DNA from: Branchiostoma floridae
Lineage: Eukaryota > Chordata > Leptocardii > Amphioxiformes > Branchiostomatidae
Reading direction: 5' to 3'
NCBI RefSeq assembly: GCF_000003815.2
Contig: NC_049979.1
Span: forward strand, 3,355,269 to 3,417,268
DNA: 62,000 bases
Under the pieces are notes generated by a model. That model saw only the letters and a list, made by a program, of their open reading frames with translations. It was not told where the DNA came from and ran no database searches. Made by a program: the position numbers and the translations under genes. Shown here one piece after another: positions 45,401-60,400 of the stretch. Each line of letters starts with the position of its first letter. The stretch's first letter is position 1.

Positions 45401-48400
45401 TGTAGCTACTCTTCGTGTGGTCTTTATCATCATACATCAATGGACAAAACCATGGAATATACAGAAGTATAACTTTCACAAATGACAAAAGATAAGTCTA
45501 CGTGGGGTCTATGTACAGTGGAGAGTATCTGATAAACTTACAGTTCTAATCCATTCTAGGTTTTTGATATGCTGTACTTTTTCTAAGCATTTGTTCAGGG
45601 CTTTGAAATGCGGGATGTTGTGGGATCGATGATTGTGTTTGATAGCCACGTGATTGCATGAACAAAGACACGTTCCGCCTCCCAGAAAGACCAGGTAACA
45701 TAACTAGTGCAGCTGTTTGCAGTGGCCCAGTGGCTAGGTTAGCGGATCGCGAGGACATGGGTTCAATTCCTAGCATTTCTTCTTAGACTTTGTATCCTTG
45801 GGAACACTTCACGTCAACCTGGTGCAAAGATTTGATCTTGATTTCGGTTATTGAAATTCGAGGCGGTAAAAGTGGGATCTAACAATAGTGATAAATGTCG
45901 GGTAAGTGTGGGAATGGTTGTTTTTCATGCAGCGCGGTGGAAGGAGAGGAATGGTCTCCATCTTCCAATACCGTACCCTTAACACAGTGGATAACAACCC
46001 ACTGTCCCTACGGCCTCAATGCGATGAGTTCTTACAACGGTTACAGACTGGTAACAAAGTCATCACCACTGTCAAGATTGACTGCATTGTTGATAGTGGA
46101 GGTCGCTTATCAGAGATGAGGGGCGCGTTCCGTTTGTACTCCCAGCGGTACGCGGTACCTCATCACCGGAGTCCGCTCCTCGCGCGGGCTCTATAGCCGG
46201 GGATCGATACCTAACGTGGTCGTTTGCACGGAGATCACCACCGCCGCGCCCCTCGGGGAGCGCTTTTCCGGAGCCGACCGACAAAAATCTCATTTAGACC
46301 TCGTTAACATTGACTCCCGCGCTGCGCCGTTCAATAAAGGCTTTGTTGATGGACGATTGTGTGTAAGGTTTTTTTTCGCGAGGAACTCCGATCACAGGGT
46401 CTGTGTACCTTTTTTTCGTGAAGGGTAGCGAGATATTTAAATTTTTATTCATCGTATATCGTACCCAACCCGCTATAATTCAAGGTTTGTCGTAAGTTGT
46501 CGTCACACCATTTTTAATTTGTCTGTTTAATTCTACGTAGCAAGTTAGTCAGTATTCAGAATCCGGTGTTAAGCGTTATTGACAAATTCTTAGTATTTCG
46601 TAGCCGAACTCCAGATTCCCCCAAAGTCCGATCTTGTGGATGCTAATAGTCTTGCCCGAGGAATTCAGATACACGAATCTAGTCTCAATTCAATTTACTA
46701 TTAAGCGTTGTCAGCCCTCCTAATTTTGCCGTATGATAAGCGGGTTGCGACTAGCAATGGCCTCCCCAATGGCCTCGGACACCGGAGAACCTTATTTCAT
46801 ATCGAGTTTCCGCTGGCCGACAGATTTACCTTTAATGGTCGGTCAGCACTCGCTGCCAGCCGGTCAATACAGACGGGCAGTAACAAATGGGGAGCGGGGA
46901 CGTATTGACTTATTGTCGGGAAACGTCGTCAGCCTTTTCAGACGGCGACTTTTTTCTTTGCTGGCATTTGCAGTTATGTTTGTAACATCGTACAGCAATA
47001 TTGTAGACAGATTTGATGGATGGAGTTATGACAGAGCGATTGTTGCAGCCCGCATCTGCTGGCTGGTTTCTGACAGGCCGGTGCGGGTTGTGATGTTGTT
47101 ACGCCGCTGACAAGACAAAGGAGTACCGCGGCGGGAATGTTCTCGGTGTCACTCGGTGTCAAACCATTGCCTAATTTTTGGCACTCAGCAACAAGCCAGA
47201 ATTGCAAGTGTTACGGGATGTAATATGCTCCGTCTAGGATTTCATACAGGCGTTTTGAAATGAGTGAAATGTGACCTGCATCCCTAAAATACCTCGGGTA
47301 AAATCTAAGGGATATTTGTGCAATGCGATTTTTTTGCCAAGCACGCTGCCTTAGTAGGTCACGTATAACGTTACTCTTCGCGATTAATGTGTTGTGTGTG
47401 TGTGTGTACATGTGCGTGCGTGTGTGAGTGTGTGTGCGAGCGCGTGCTCGTCATAGTATGTGTGGCTCCCGATCTGCAAGATCATTGACTGTTCCGTAGC
47501 CTACAAATACGCGTACGCTAACATGCATATGGCACAACATATGTGAAACATATGCGAACATTTGTCCACCCTAAAACCTCCCCTCCCCCGTGTCCAGCAA
47601 ACCGTACATTGCCCCTCATGCTGAAATACTCTAGCTCTGCAGACGAGCGGAAAATCAAAACCTTCATCTTTCCTCCAGCGGACAGCGCCTGACGATTACT
47701 CTCTAAGCAGAGCTTCGGCTCCGACTATTTATTTTACAGTTTTGTAAGGCGTTTTATTGTACTTTCTTTTTTGTACTTTTTTCTTGATGTCTCGCGACCG
47801 AAACGTCAAACAGCACAAAACAGAAAAACCAATAAAACGCCTAAAAAAAGTGTAAAACAAACAGCCGGGGCCTAGCCTCTGCTCGGAGAGTACCAGAACA
47901 TCGCACTGGGCAAACTGCCAGAGGGAGACCATGCAACTTTCAGCATGGCACGCAGCGCAAGGTTGCCGAGCGTTCCAGGCATTTCTGGTGAACGCGGAAT
48001 GTTTTGTGTACCAACACGACGCCCGGTGGGGGATGTGAGATCACTGTGGGAAAAATGTACCAGAATGTGTCCTGATTAGCGGTGATGGAATACAGCACGC
48101 CCTGGATAAATATGCTTCACGAAACAACAACGATGGCAATGACCTCACTTCGAACGTTGTGTTTCTCCATAGACAACATGTTTGTTTGTTTGATTGTTTA
48201 TTTGTTTGCCAAATGTTATAACGCACAGTAGAGGGGTCAATACTAATATGCCACTTTTTATTAAAGACTATTACTACAAGAATCAACATTATGGAAGCAC
48301 GTATTCACTCTACTAGGACACTATACCTTGTTCCTGGCATAAGTGAGTAACGTTATACAATTCACCGGAAAACTATCCAAATTCCCGGACATTTATGAGT

Positions 48401-51400
48401 AGATGAATCTTCCCCTGGAACGCCATCTGAATTCCAGGGCATTATCGAAGTTTGTATTCTCCAGGAGAACAGTCCTGATTCCCGGAACCTCCTCCCATCC
48501 GTCAGACAGCGCCATCATCCCGAACCGCGACAAGGATCAGTTCCCGTTAATTCTCGCGCAGCCGCAATCCATCCATCTCCCCCGACCCGGAACTTCCCGG
48601 AAACGATGACGTATCGACGTTTCCATTCGTCTAAGCGGCCCGCGCGGGCCCGGCGTGACCCCCGAGGCGCCCCGCACCTGGTATAATACATGCGCGCGTT
48701 CACGCCGGCCATTACGATAGGCGTGAGTTATGGGTCTGGCTAACGCCGGCGCCCGACGCCGTTACACTTGATCTGTGCCGCATTCAATGCCTTAATTACA
48801 TCCTTTGTTGCGAAGTGACACAGTAAGCGATTTTCACCCAATACCCTCTTAGGTGTTAACACTAAACCGCCTCCAACAAAAGGCAAACCGCTCTTTGAAG
48901 TACAGGCGTATCTTTCCAGTAATCCAGGCGCCGGGGGACGATAATAAACCTGATATCCTCGGCTTTGAGATCTTTATGAAAGCCAGTATCGAATTCCTCA
49001 CCTCCGCGTCGGCCTGTTTGTTCCTGGGACAGGTGATATATTGTGCATGTTACACGCGAAATTGGAACACGAAATCTGAAAGCCAAGCTCTTCAGGCGAC
49101 TTACATTTGGAAAGTTTTAAAGGTCGAAAAGCTTTGTGTGACTGGCAGGAACAACTGGGTTGCCGTTTCTCGGTACGGGGGGGGGGGGGGGGTCAGGGTT
49201 AGTGGTCATATTTGTCGGGCAATGCCCCATGACAACACGACTGGTAAACCTTCCTCTGTAAAAAACGACATCACAGCTAAACGTTTTCGGATCTTGTAGA
49301 ACAGCGCTTCTGTGCGTAGTCTGGAAGCCATTTGAAATACGGTAACTTGGAAAGTATCCAGGGAAATAAAGAATCTTCGCACGGCATCGAAGTGTCCTCA
49401 GATCGAGGTATCCCTTTCCCCTCCCTGACACCTGTAGATTTTAATATCTAACCGGAGATACGGAGGCGACAGAGAGCAGAGTTGGCGTCCAATGTTGTAT
49501 GTACCTGCCCCAGGGCCAACTTGGCACACCAGAGAGATCGAGTTTACTGAACATGCAATAACAGTCAGTACCCACGGGGTGACACGGGTTAGATGTAATA
49601 AAGCGCGCTGTCCCACTGCGCTGGGGGCAGTCCCCACATTGGAACGGTCCCAAAATTGGAGTGTTCCCGACATTGGAGCTGTCCTAACATTTATTGGAGC
49701 GGTCATGATATTGTAACGGTCACGACATTGGCGCGGTCCCGACATTCGAGTGGTCCCAAAATTACAGCGGTCCTAAAATTACAGCGGTCACGACAATCCA
49801 AAAATTAAAACAGTGCCGACTTTTTAACGGTCGACATTGGTGCGGTTCCAAGATTGGAGCGGTCCCGATATTGGCACGGTCCCGATATTGGCACGGTCCC
49901 AATATTGGATGGTCCCAATATTGGATGGTCCCGATATCGGGACGGTCCCGACATCGTAGCTGTCCCGGCATTTATCGGAGCGGTCCTGATATTGGGACTG
50001 TCCCGTCATTGGTGCGTTCCCGACATTGAGGTAGTCCCAAAATTAGAGCGGTCTCTACACTGTGGCCCGTCCTAACATTGAGGCGGTCCAGGCATTGGGG
50101 GCTTAACCGACCTGGGACAGTCCTAGCATGGGTACGATCCCGTCGTTGCGGCGGGAAAGACATTGGGCTTTAGTGACATTTGGGATTTAATGACATTGGG
50201 GATTTACCGATATTGGGGTACTCCCGATATTGTGGTACTCCAGATATTGGGTGCTCTAAACAGTGGAGTGCTCTGACATTGGGGCGGTCCCGACTTTGGG
50301 GCGGTCCCGACATTGGGGTCGTCCCGACATTGGGATACTAGTAGTCCCGACATTGGGATGCTCCGACATTGGGGCGTTACCGACATTGAGGTAGTCCCTA
50401 CATTGCGGTGGTTCCTACATTGGGATAGTCCCGACATTGTGACGCTCCGACATTGGGATAGTCCCGACGTTGGGGTGGTCCCGGCATTGGGGTAGTGCTG
50501 ACATCGGGGAGCTACGACATTGGTATAGTCCCGACATTGGGTTGCTCCGACTTTGGGGCGGGTCCGACATCGGAGTGGTTCGTACATTGGGGTAGTCCCG
50601 ACATTGGGGCACTTCCGACATTGGAGTCGTCCCGACATTGACACGGCCTCGACATTGGAAACTTAACGTGACACCACTAAAATAACCTACAAGCAGATGT
50701 TGGCAGGGATGATGGTAACGTTTTATAGGAGCCCAGTTTTTTTTTTATAAACGCATATGCTCATACCTTACAACGTCTGCTTGGAGATTACACTGAAACA
50801 GACACTGCAGGATCTTATCGGGGTGTAAAATTTGCTGAATTTTAACGCTAATCGAGAAGGTTCAAGAATAGAAAGAAAAACGGAATTGCTTTGAAAAACG
50901 CTTTCATTCCGCATCCCGCGTCTGATTCGCGTCGCCATTACCGCCCAATTTCCGCGCCGGGGTGTTCTAATTAAGGTGACCCGCAGAGTTTCCCCGCTAA
51001 TCAGGGGAAGCCAATTTTCCTAATGGAAGCCCTTCAGTTGTGAAGGTTGATGAGGTCGTTACTGACGTGTGCCGGGTGCTGATCGAGAGAATCGGCTCAG
51101 CTGAACTACCGGTGATAACCTCTACAAACTTAAGGTGGTATCTCGCTGCACTTGGGGCACCGGTACAGCACTATGGGGTTCGGACGATTACTCAGCGAAT
51201 TTCGGAGATAAAAGACAAATTTTCTTACGTTTTGTGTATATTGTTGTCTTGTAAGTCATACTTTTACGTATTACGCAATATCTAAATTTAAAAAAAAATC
51301 GGCGAAAATAACACAACAGTGCCGCACCGGTGCCCCAAGTGTAGTGAGATACCGCCTTTTAAGGTGGCTTAAAAGTCAGGAGAAGTGCAGGACCGATGCC

Positions 51401-54400
51401 AAGAAAACGATTTGATTAGCGTGTGTAAAGCCCGCTTCAACACTGAGCTAACTCCTTGATATGAATTAGAATAGGAACTCTGTGTTTGGCGAACCTGAGC
51501 CTTCCTTGGGAGTGTTCCAAAAGCCTGTGAGCCTCGACTCACCAGAATAACTGAAATAACGTATGCATTGCGTTCATCGAGGTGTGTTAGGGAATGGCGG
51601 ATGAACACTTGACTTTCGCCAATGAAAGTGTTTGCGTGTTGTACGTGTCTCATCTTCTGTCGCCGTCTGAACACTAGTCTGGTATCCAAACTTGCCACAA
51701 CTACCGAGTCTATATTTGCGTGAAAGATGGGGAGGCTTATAGGTTTGAACACAGCAGCACTATTAGAAAGTGCGTAATAAGCAAAAACAAAATTTCACAA
51801 GAAGCCTAGTCTCTACCAGTCTCCTGCGTGCGTGGCCGAACAGAATATAGAGGGGACTTTTGGCAAGTTAGGAATAAAAGCCTAGTAGGAGTTCATTGGC
51901 CTAGGAGTGAGCTAACCGTCTGAACTGATAGCTGGATAGACTGCAAAAGCCTGACTGAAATCCCATGGCGACTTATTTGGCTAAACATTTTTTCCATCTA
52001 ACCGACGCGTCTGCTTAGAGACTACCAGAAGCCTGCTATGGAGGCTAACAATAATAGACGCATTTAGCATTAACTCCCCGGGACTGCCTGCTGCCTGACT
52101 CGCTCGTGTTTGTGAATACCGCTCGGCGATGTGTGACGAGCGCGCGTCGTGCGGGGATGTTGCTTAATCAAGAGGATGGCTTCTCCACGCATGGCTGCGG
52201 AAATCATTTAAAGATATCATCAGATATTCCGGAGCACAAACGTTCATCCGCGAGGATGAGCAGCGGAGGAAGCTGTATAATCGCGGTTACCGAAGCATCC
52301 TTATGTTGTCATTATTGGAAAATCAACACGATGTTCCCTCGTAAATAGTTTCATCAGGTTGGTAGATCAATTCAACAAGGTCTTCTTCGTTACACAGCCT
52401 TTTTTAAAATTCTTCAATAAACGTTTATACGACTAGAAGTATCTGTCGCCTTCATCAGTACAGAATGAAATTATTGAAATAATTGTTTTATTTTGTGGTG
52501 ACAGTCGTCGAAATGTTTACGGAAGAACTAAAAGAAGTTGTGTAACGAAGAAGACTTTGTTGAATCAACACGTTGTTGTACAATTAAACAATTAAACAAG
52601 TTATGTCATCAAGTTTTCTGTGGAAACAGAACGTATCTTTGGGCAAGGGTTTGTCTGTTTGCTCCTTTGAGGCTTAAGATGTCTCTATTCATTAAATCGA
52701 CCTGCCGGCCGCTCTTCGTTGAGATCATATGGCAAGGGGTAAGGGTCACGCAAAAGATAACATAGATACAGATTACATGATTAGAGTCTTAATAAATCTA
52801 TAAACCTACAGCCCTAATAGATCTAGCGTAAGGTCTCCCCCGACCAGGGTTTAAATCATTGCTACACATTCAATGGGATCGATTTTTCTTCATTAAAGGC
52901 GAGTTTCTCCTGATAATGCCTCCAATTTGCAGTGGAATTGGCGACGCTCTGATTTCGTGTCCCGCGAGACACATGCGGTGACGTTTGTGATGACGTTTAT
53001 GTGACCTTTACCCCGTCGCCCGTTACATCCGGTTCCGGATCAACCTTCGTACCGGGAGTGGATATTTTTGCCATAATGGTTTTCGCGTGACGTCACTATT
53101 TAGGAATGCATCGAACTAACGCCGCCATGATGGTGTAGGGCATAGATCCAAGATGGCGGCCGGCCATTTAGAACGGGCAACGAGTCCCTCTAGGTTAATA
53201 ACAAATTAACATAGATCGAAGAAAATCCAATGAAGTCGGGGGATTCTTTAACCAACCAACATGGCGGCGCCGTGTTACGTCATAGTCACGTGACAGCAAA
53301 CTGCGCAATCTTTGTCAACAACAACTTGGACATCAACCAAGCGATCACAAGCGAAATCCGGAATAATTAATCTGAAACTTCTAAAACTTCTTTCTGCGCC
53401 AAGCGGGGAGAGGGAGTTGCCAACACAAATTTCAAAAAGCTTTCCGCATAATCATAATCACACAGTTATGAAGCAGACCGCTTGCCACCTTGATCCTGAA
53501 GGAAGCATTTCTAATGAAGCGCAGCAAAGCATTTTGTTGAGCCAAGCGGATAAAGCTCCGCCACGCGTGCATGTAACGGTGAATATTTAACGCCAAAAGT
53601 TTGGCACTGCTTATTCCAAGTTCGGATCCTCCCACAGAAATGCTGCCACGAACCATCAATTTAGCTAAAAGACAAAACTTTCCCCGTGGCGAAGTCGTCA
53701 TCTCAGGGCACAGAACCCTTATCTCTCGCCGCCACGACGCGCGAAGTGTCATTAGCAACCGCTTGTCAGGAGCCGTGGCAGGCTCTGTTCCTCACTGATT
53801 ACACGGGATCCACCCCCGGGCTCAGGATGGGCGCTAATTTGACATTTTTTCGTGACGCAGAAGAAGAGAGTTGAGCAGTTCTGGGCTTCGCTGAAAGCTT
53901 TTTTCACTGGATATTAGAAAACAGTTCCCACTGAGAGTTCTAAAAAGGCAAAAAATAACAATGTTTCACGTACACCGATCAGTCATTCTTTGGTGATACG
54001 AAAGCCAAACTTTTCTCTCTCCCCGAAATTAATTTTTGTGCCGGATATTAGAAAAGGTTTCCTCACCGAGTTCTATATTGTTAGATCACAATGCTTCTTG
54101 CTTGAGTATGATATTGCCATGTCCCTGGGGAAATAGGACTTTAGCCAGTTATTATTACAGATATTACAAATAGAAGTCTGCACCTCCTGGTAACGTTATA
54201 ATCAGTTGTCAGAGCCTTCCCCTCGGACTGAACCATCGGCCGCCGGGGAAATATAACATAGAATCTGGTCTGTGCGTTATCAATCTAATAGTCAGATCAT
54301 AGTGGTAAATCGGGCAAGTTTGGTCGGTTGAAAGAAAATTGCACCGCTTATATTTCTTTGCTCTCGTGCTTACAAGACCCCCCTCCCTCCCACCTTAACC

Positions 54401-57400
54401 CCCTTAAGACTCTATAAGGCCTACCTTATATTTCTTAACTGGGGCCCGACCGGGCAGCTTTTAACAACGAAAAGTATCATATAAAAGACACCAACCTACA
54501 CAAGACAGAATAGTGTGGGGCATTATTTTTGTATATTTTTAAGGAAACATTTTTATTTTCCGTTTCCACAAACAGTCTGGCCGGGCCCAGGTTTGGAAAT
54601 ATGACGTAGGCCTAAAAGGATCCTTAAGCTTTGACTGTCCGTGTTTTCATTGAGAGGTCTCGAAAGTCCCCCACCCCGTTCTACATCCCCGAAAGTCATG
54701 GGATCACTCTATGACTAATCTCCAAGCAGATCCTACGGTAGCATAAGATAGTATCAAAAGCTGTCAGAGTGAAGCTGGCCTAGGAGTGTGTTTTGCTACA
54801 TGGCAAATGTAAACCTCTTGGCTTACTACACTCTTTGGCCAGTTTAGTACTATCTGATGCCATCGTAGGATCTGCTTGGAGATTTATCTTAATACCTCCT
54901 GGGCCTTTTTACCCTCTCTATAGCAGGCACGTCGTGTTGTGTTTTGATATTGTTATCTTTTCTTAAGTACGAACTGAATTATAGTTGCTACCATCTTTTG
55001 ATGATGACACCTCTACAGATGTGTGCACCATCAGAGAAGTAACTATCATTACGATATCAGCAAAAACATAACCCAACTTCAATGACGAAAGATAACTGAT
55101 GTTATCTGAAACGACTGACCGTTTCCAAAATCATACCCATTGGCCTGAGTGATTGCCATTCGGCGTAAAACATAACTTCATTATAGAAACGTCTACTGAG
55201 AAATTTGCGAGTTAGACTGTTGATAGCATCCCATCTACAATCAGTGATCTGCGAACTGTACTAAATTTTTGTTCCAAGACGCACTGCCCTCTAGACGGGT
55301 CGGGCAAGGACAAACCTCGCCGCGCCGGGTTTACAGGGCTGGTGGGGGAGGGGGGCATTCCGACGGGTAACCTTCACACAACTCTCCAGTTCCCGCATCG
55401 CCGCACCTTTCGACATGGAGCTCCTTGGAGGAAGCGTTGTTCGATATCCCCTGTATATACACATCCTCGATATTGCATTAAGGAGTTGTGTTACAGAGCG
55501 ACGCCGTGATAATAGCGGAGTATTTATATGTGCACCGTGACTCCTCCATCGGCGTATTCCGCAAGGTGCCCCAGCTGTAAATGGGATTGGATTTCTACTC
55601 ACAAAAGAGTCTTTTGGCGCAGCGCCTCCTCCTCTGCTGATTTACCTCACAATAGCTGCACCCGAGAATGGAGAGCGGCGGAAACTTTGCGCTTTCAATG
55701 TCTGTAATTTCATCGACCCTCGGAGGCCGGCAGCGGCATCGATTTTCGAATTACGGGGCAAATTTGATTTCTTAGCTCCGCAAATGCAGAGTCTGCTGCA
55801 TTAGGCCCGGCTGTTACCCCGGGAGTTTGGTTTACATTGCTTAAAGTGGCGGGACTCCCGGTCGAACACGCCGGGTCACGGCGAGATGCGCTGCTTTACT
55901 CCCTTTCAATGTACGGAGGAGCTGAGTAAATGCGAAGTGTCGCGAACTCAATATCGCCAGGGCCGGCTGCAGGGGTTTACCGTCATTAAAGACCCGCTTT
56001 CGTGTCAAATGGAGGGGTTTTGCGAACGGTAATAGGTGATTTCCAATCTCCTAATGGCTTTGCATATCTTCTCATGACCTACTGCTTCTACCCGGAGGAA
56101 AACATGGCCATGTTGATGGGTACTGTTTTGCAAATATCGCTTTCGTTTTGTTCACATAGAAAGGCGCGGCACGACGTAAGTAAGGCGTAGCTATGTCTTT
56201 GCCTGCATCTCCCGACTGTGTACCGCACATCTGATGGATGTTCTGTGCCCAGCGTGTTTTATGTGGAGGGCAGCGCCTCCGCAGATCGGCCGATACCCCA
56301 CAGGGCCGGGCAGGAAATTGTGTTGACTCCAATCGTTGCCGGCGCGACCCCGGCTTATAAATGTCAGACGTTTAATGGGGGAGGCTAAATCACATCAATG
56401 TCCCGAGGAAGATGAAGAGATCGCCTGCCGTATCGGGAAGGCTGGATGAAGGCGGCGGTACAGGGTGCGACAGGTGGCCGATGCCTGAGCCAGAAACGTG
56501 CCCCCACCCAGTTCTACATCCCCGAAAGTCATAGTCACGGGCTCATCACCATATTTGGTACGGATGGCAGCGGGAAAGGTCTTAACAGAAGTAGTGTGGA
56601 TCTGAATCGGGAAAGGTTTTTATTGTTTGACGATGCTTCAAAGGAAAAGGGTTTAACAGTCTGCCACTGACTGTAGCGGGAAAGGGTTTAACAGTGTGAC
56701 GATTACTGCAATGGGAAAGGGATAAACAGTGTTCCGATGGCTTTAATGAGAAAGTGGTAAAGAGTGAACCGAATATCTTTAGCGGGAAAGGGCTAAATAG
56801 TGTACCGATGGCTTAGTGAGAAAGGGAACTGGGGTTTGTTTTAAAAACTACATGTAGATGTAGATGTGTTTTTAGATATAATGGACAGAAGACACCCACC
56901 CCGATCTACAACCCCGAAAGTCATCATCGCGCCCTCCCCACATTTAGTCGTCCGGCAGAGCGGCCGCTGTGCCGGGCCGAGCTAGCTTTGATGGTGATGG
57001 AGCGGCCGCAGTGCAATTGATGCGCGTGTTTAACAACAAAAGGCCGCGAGGAGCGGGAGATATCAGTTCGGCCCACGGGGCAATTCAATCAGGCTCTCTA
57101 TTAGTCCTTTCTCATTACTCGGCTCTGGCACGTTCCGAGGGCCATCAGGACCCGGATATCAGCAGAGGGAACATGTCCGTAGTTTGTTAACCTTGTGCTG
57201 GTGAAGGTCCTTTACCTGTAGGTTGTAGATATACGTCACTTCGTACGCGGAGGTTATCCCTGACACTGGCTTTCATTTCTGTCGCTTTGTGGTTCGAATT
57301 AAAGTCAAATTTATGAAGGAAAAGGAAAATCGATGTAAAATTAGGTCAGCTGTCATGTTTCTTCGCAGAATTGAGTTCAATTAAATTTGACTGCATATGT

Positions 57401-60400
57401 ACTAGTTGTAAGGGCTCTTTAGTGATACACGCATTTCGATGCTTATCACAACCAACTAAAGTACTGCAATATTTCAATAATCATGCACAGCATAATAACT
57501 CCCGCTATCTTTCTGAAGTCTTCCGTTTAGAGAACATCAAAACAACAATCACATCATTCTCTTCAAACGCACAAAGAACGCTTTTAGCGACTGCAATATC
57601 AGTCCCCCCAAAATATCATCCCACTTATATTAGAAAAAAAATTACACAAATCTCTTCAAGCACACAAAGAACATCTCCCTTTTGTACCGAGGAGAATAAA
57701 CCCCACACCTGTGACATCAGTCTCTCTCCGAACACACATCCTATTAACCGTTAATCACGCCTTATTCTTATCTCTCGTCTTCTGGCTCGCCCACGGGGGG
57801 GCATGGCGTTGTTCACGGCACGGCTTTATCATACAGGAACACATTCGCTTCCCATCCGTCTGTATTATCCACGATTAGCATGGAGCTAATACGTCTTCTT
57901 AATTACGGAGCGGTAGACTTCCGGTCCCCCCGGAGTCGTCTCAAGTCACATTTCTCATCATCACCAGCCAGGTGGTCGGGTCGACAAGGAGTTGAGCAGC
58001 AATGTCTTCTTCAGCTGGGAAGCCCGGGTTGGTTCCCACGGTGCTGCCATCAATGCATCGTTTTAGAAACCCAGTTTTAGATACGTATCATAAATTACAT
58101 ATCATACAAGAAGATGTGAAGCAGTGTCTTCTTCAACCGGTGCTACTATCAAGGCATGCGTTTTAGAAACTCAGTTTTAGATACGTATCATAATGTAGAT
58201 ACATGTATTATACAAGACGATGAGAAGCCATATCTTCTTCAACAGGGGAGCTCGGCTTGTTTTCTTTTTTGACGCGGTTTCCATCAGTGCATTGTTTAGA
58301 AAAGTTTAGATTATGTATATAGATATGATACAAGGAGATGATTAGCCTGCATGTCTTCTGCAACAGGGACGCTCGTTTTGTTGACGCGACTGCTATCAAT
58401 GCATTGTTTTAAAAACGACCTAAATATACCAGCTGATCAGCCGTAAATAAATAAGTAAATGATCTGCCGTGCGTGTCTTCTGCAACAGGGACGCTTGACT
58501 TGTTTTCGGCGTTAATGCTATAAGCGCGCTGTTTTAAAACCGACCTGTAGATGTGTTTTTAGATACTACACAAGGAGATGGGCAACTGTGTCTTCTTCAG
58601 CATGGACGCTCGTGTTGCTTAACACGCTTCAATTATCATTACGTTGTTTTTAAAACCTCACTTAAGATACGTATTTAGATATCATATAATGAGATGAGTG
58701 TGTCACTCGGTTTGTTTGACACGTTACAGTGCGTTATTTAAAAACTATCTATGGGTGCAAGAATGCATATATCGTGGCCTCTTTGACATTACATTCGGAG
58801 TTGTAGATCGGGGTGGGGGTTTAAGTTAGGTCGTCGGTACATTGTTTAAACCTTATACCGCTGCAGTACATGCACTGGTTTACCCCTTTACCGCTGCAGG
58901 TGTAGGCACATACACTGGTTTAACTCTTTACCGCTGCAGGTGTAGGCACATGCACTGGTTTGCCCTTTTACCGCTGCAAGTATAGACACATACACTGGTT
59001 TAAACCTTTACCGATGAAGCCATTCTACTCTTGGGAGGTTTCCCTCCTTATTGCTATCATTGCCTTGTTTTAAAGCTCACTTTAGACATACATTTATATC
59101 TAAAATTTATATCGCCACTAAATTTGTAAATTTATAGATAATAATGCGATCTACTGGCAGTAAGTTGTACCTTTTTTCTTATTTACGATGACTTGATTCG
59201 GCTCCGGATCAAATCTCGATTGTACAAAAGCAAATGCACTTTTGATTTGTTGGGCACGTTAACTTACATGTGCATTGACTTAAATCATCGGTGATACCAA
59301 AGAATGGTACTTCTGTTAGAACTACACAGCAGTTCAGATGAGCTGATCTGAAATCTACAGCAAAGAATGTGCTTTAGCAAGTGTAGGCACTGATTAACGT
59401 GTACCGTAAACTTTTATTCATGAACAACAAAAACATTGGCTGTGCAAAGTAATGGGGCCTTTGTTAGAACTAGCTGTTTGTATAGCTTTATAGCATTGCC
59501 TGCTCAGATGGGTCCATCTGATATCTCTAGTCATGAATGTGCTTTAGGCATTGATTACTACAGAGAATTAAAAGAAACACGTCCATACAAATGAAAACTA
59601 CTGCCATTAGAAGTGCAGAGTCTATGCCGGGTCAGACGATACGGTCCGGCAGTCAATCCGATCTTTACGACGCTTCGCATTTGTCACGTTATCTGGCCTG
59701 TAACCTGCCGATGATAGCGGCGCTTGTTGTATATCTCTCCACCTTTCATCTCTCCCCCATCCGCCCCGAGATCCGTGCCCTGTACACGCCCTTTAATCCG
59801 TGCCAAGACATCGGATAAAGGCAACGGCTGTGGATAATGGATTGATTTTAAGGATTAATTACATCCATTGGAATGTTTGTATCTATCTTTATGCTCCATC
59901 TTGATGTATTGTTATGTTTACTGAGCCTGCCCGAAGGCAGTGCGTAGTGAATCGCTGAGAGTGAACCACCATGGTTTTACGAAAACAGGAATAAAAATGA
60001 TTATCAACGTTAACAAAGCGTGCTTTCTCCGCTTACATGCAGATCTGCCTTTATTATTCTACTGAACGCTCCCCTTGCCGTCTGCCGTCTCTATGGAGAT
60101 TCCCTGCTGTAATTAAGACAGGTGGAGCGTAAGATTCACTCTTAAGGTTCACCTGTATCTGCCTCCTTGGGAGGTACAAGCGCGGAGTGTGATGTTAGTG
60201 AAAGTTGCCGCCGGGTAGTTTAAATGATCAAGAGTGATGAAGTTCCAAATCAAGGTACCCTAGTCTACCACCGTCTCAGTCTATTAGGAAAGTCACGACG
60301 ATTTGCCATTGTTATCGCGGCCGCTACACGTCCCAACAGTCGCCGTCAGTCACGGGGAATGAGGATCATTTGTTTGCTGACGAATCAAACGGAAACTCGG

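Noticed and set aside
49398-50644. Frames up to 146 residues on both strands
   Set aside because: They follow the GACATTGG minisatellite and have no start, splice or composition support.
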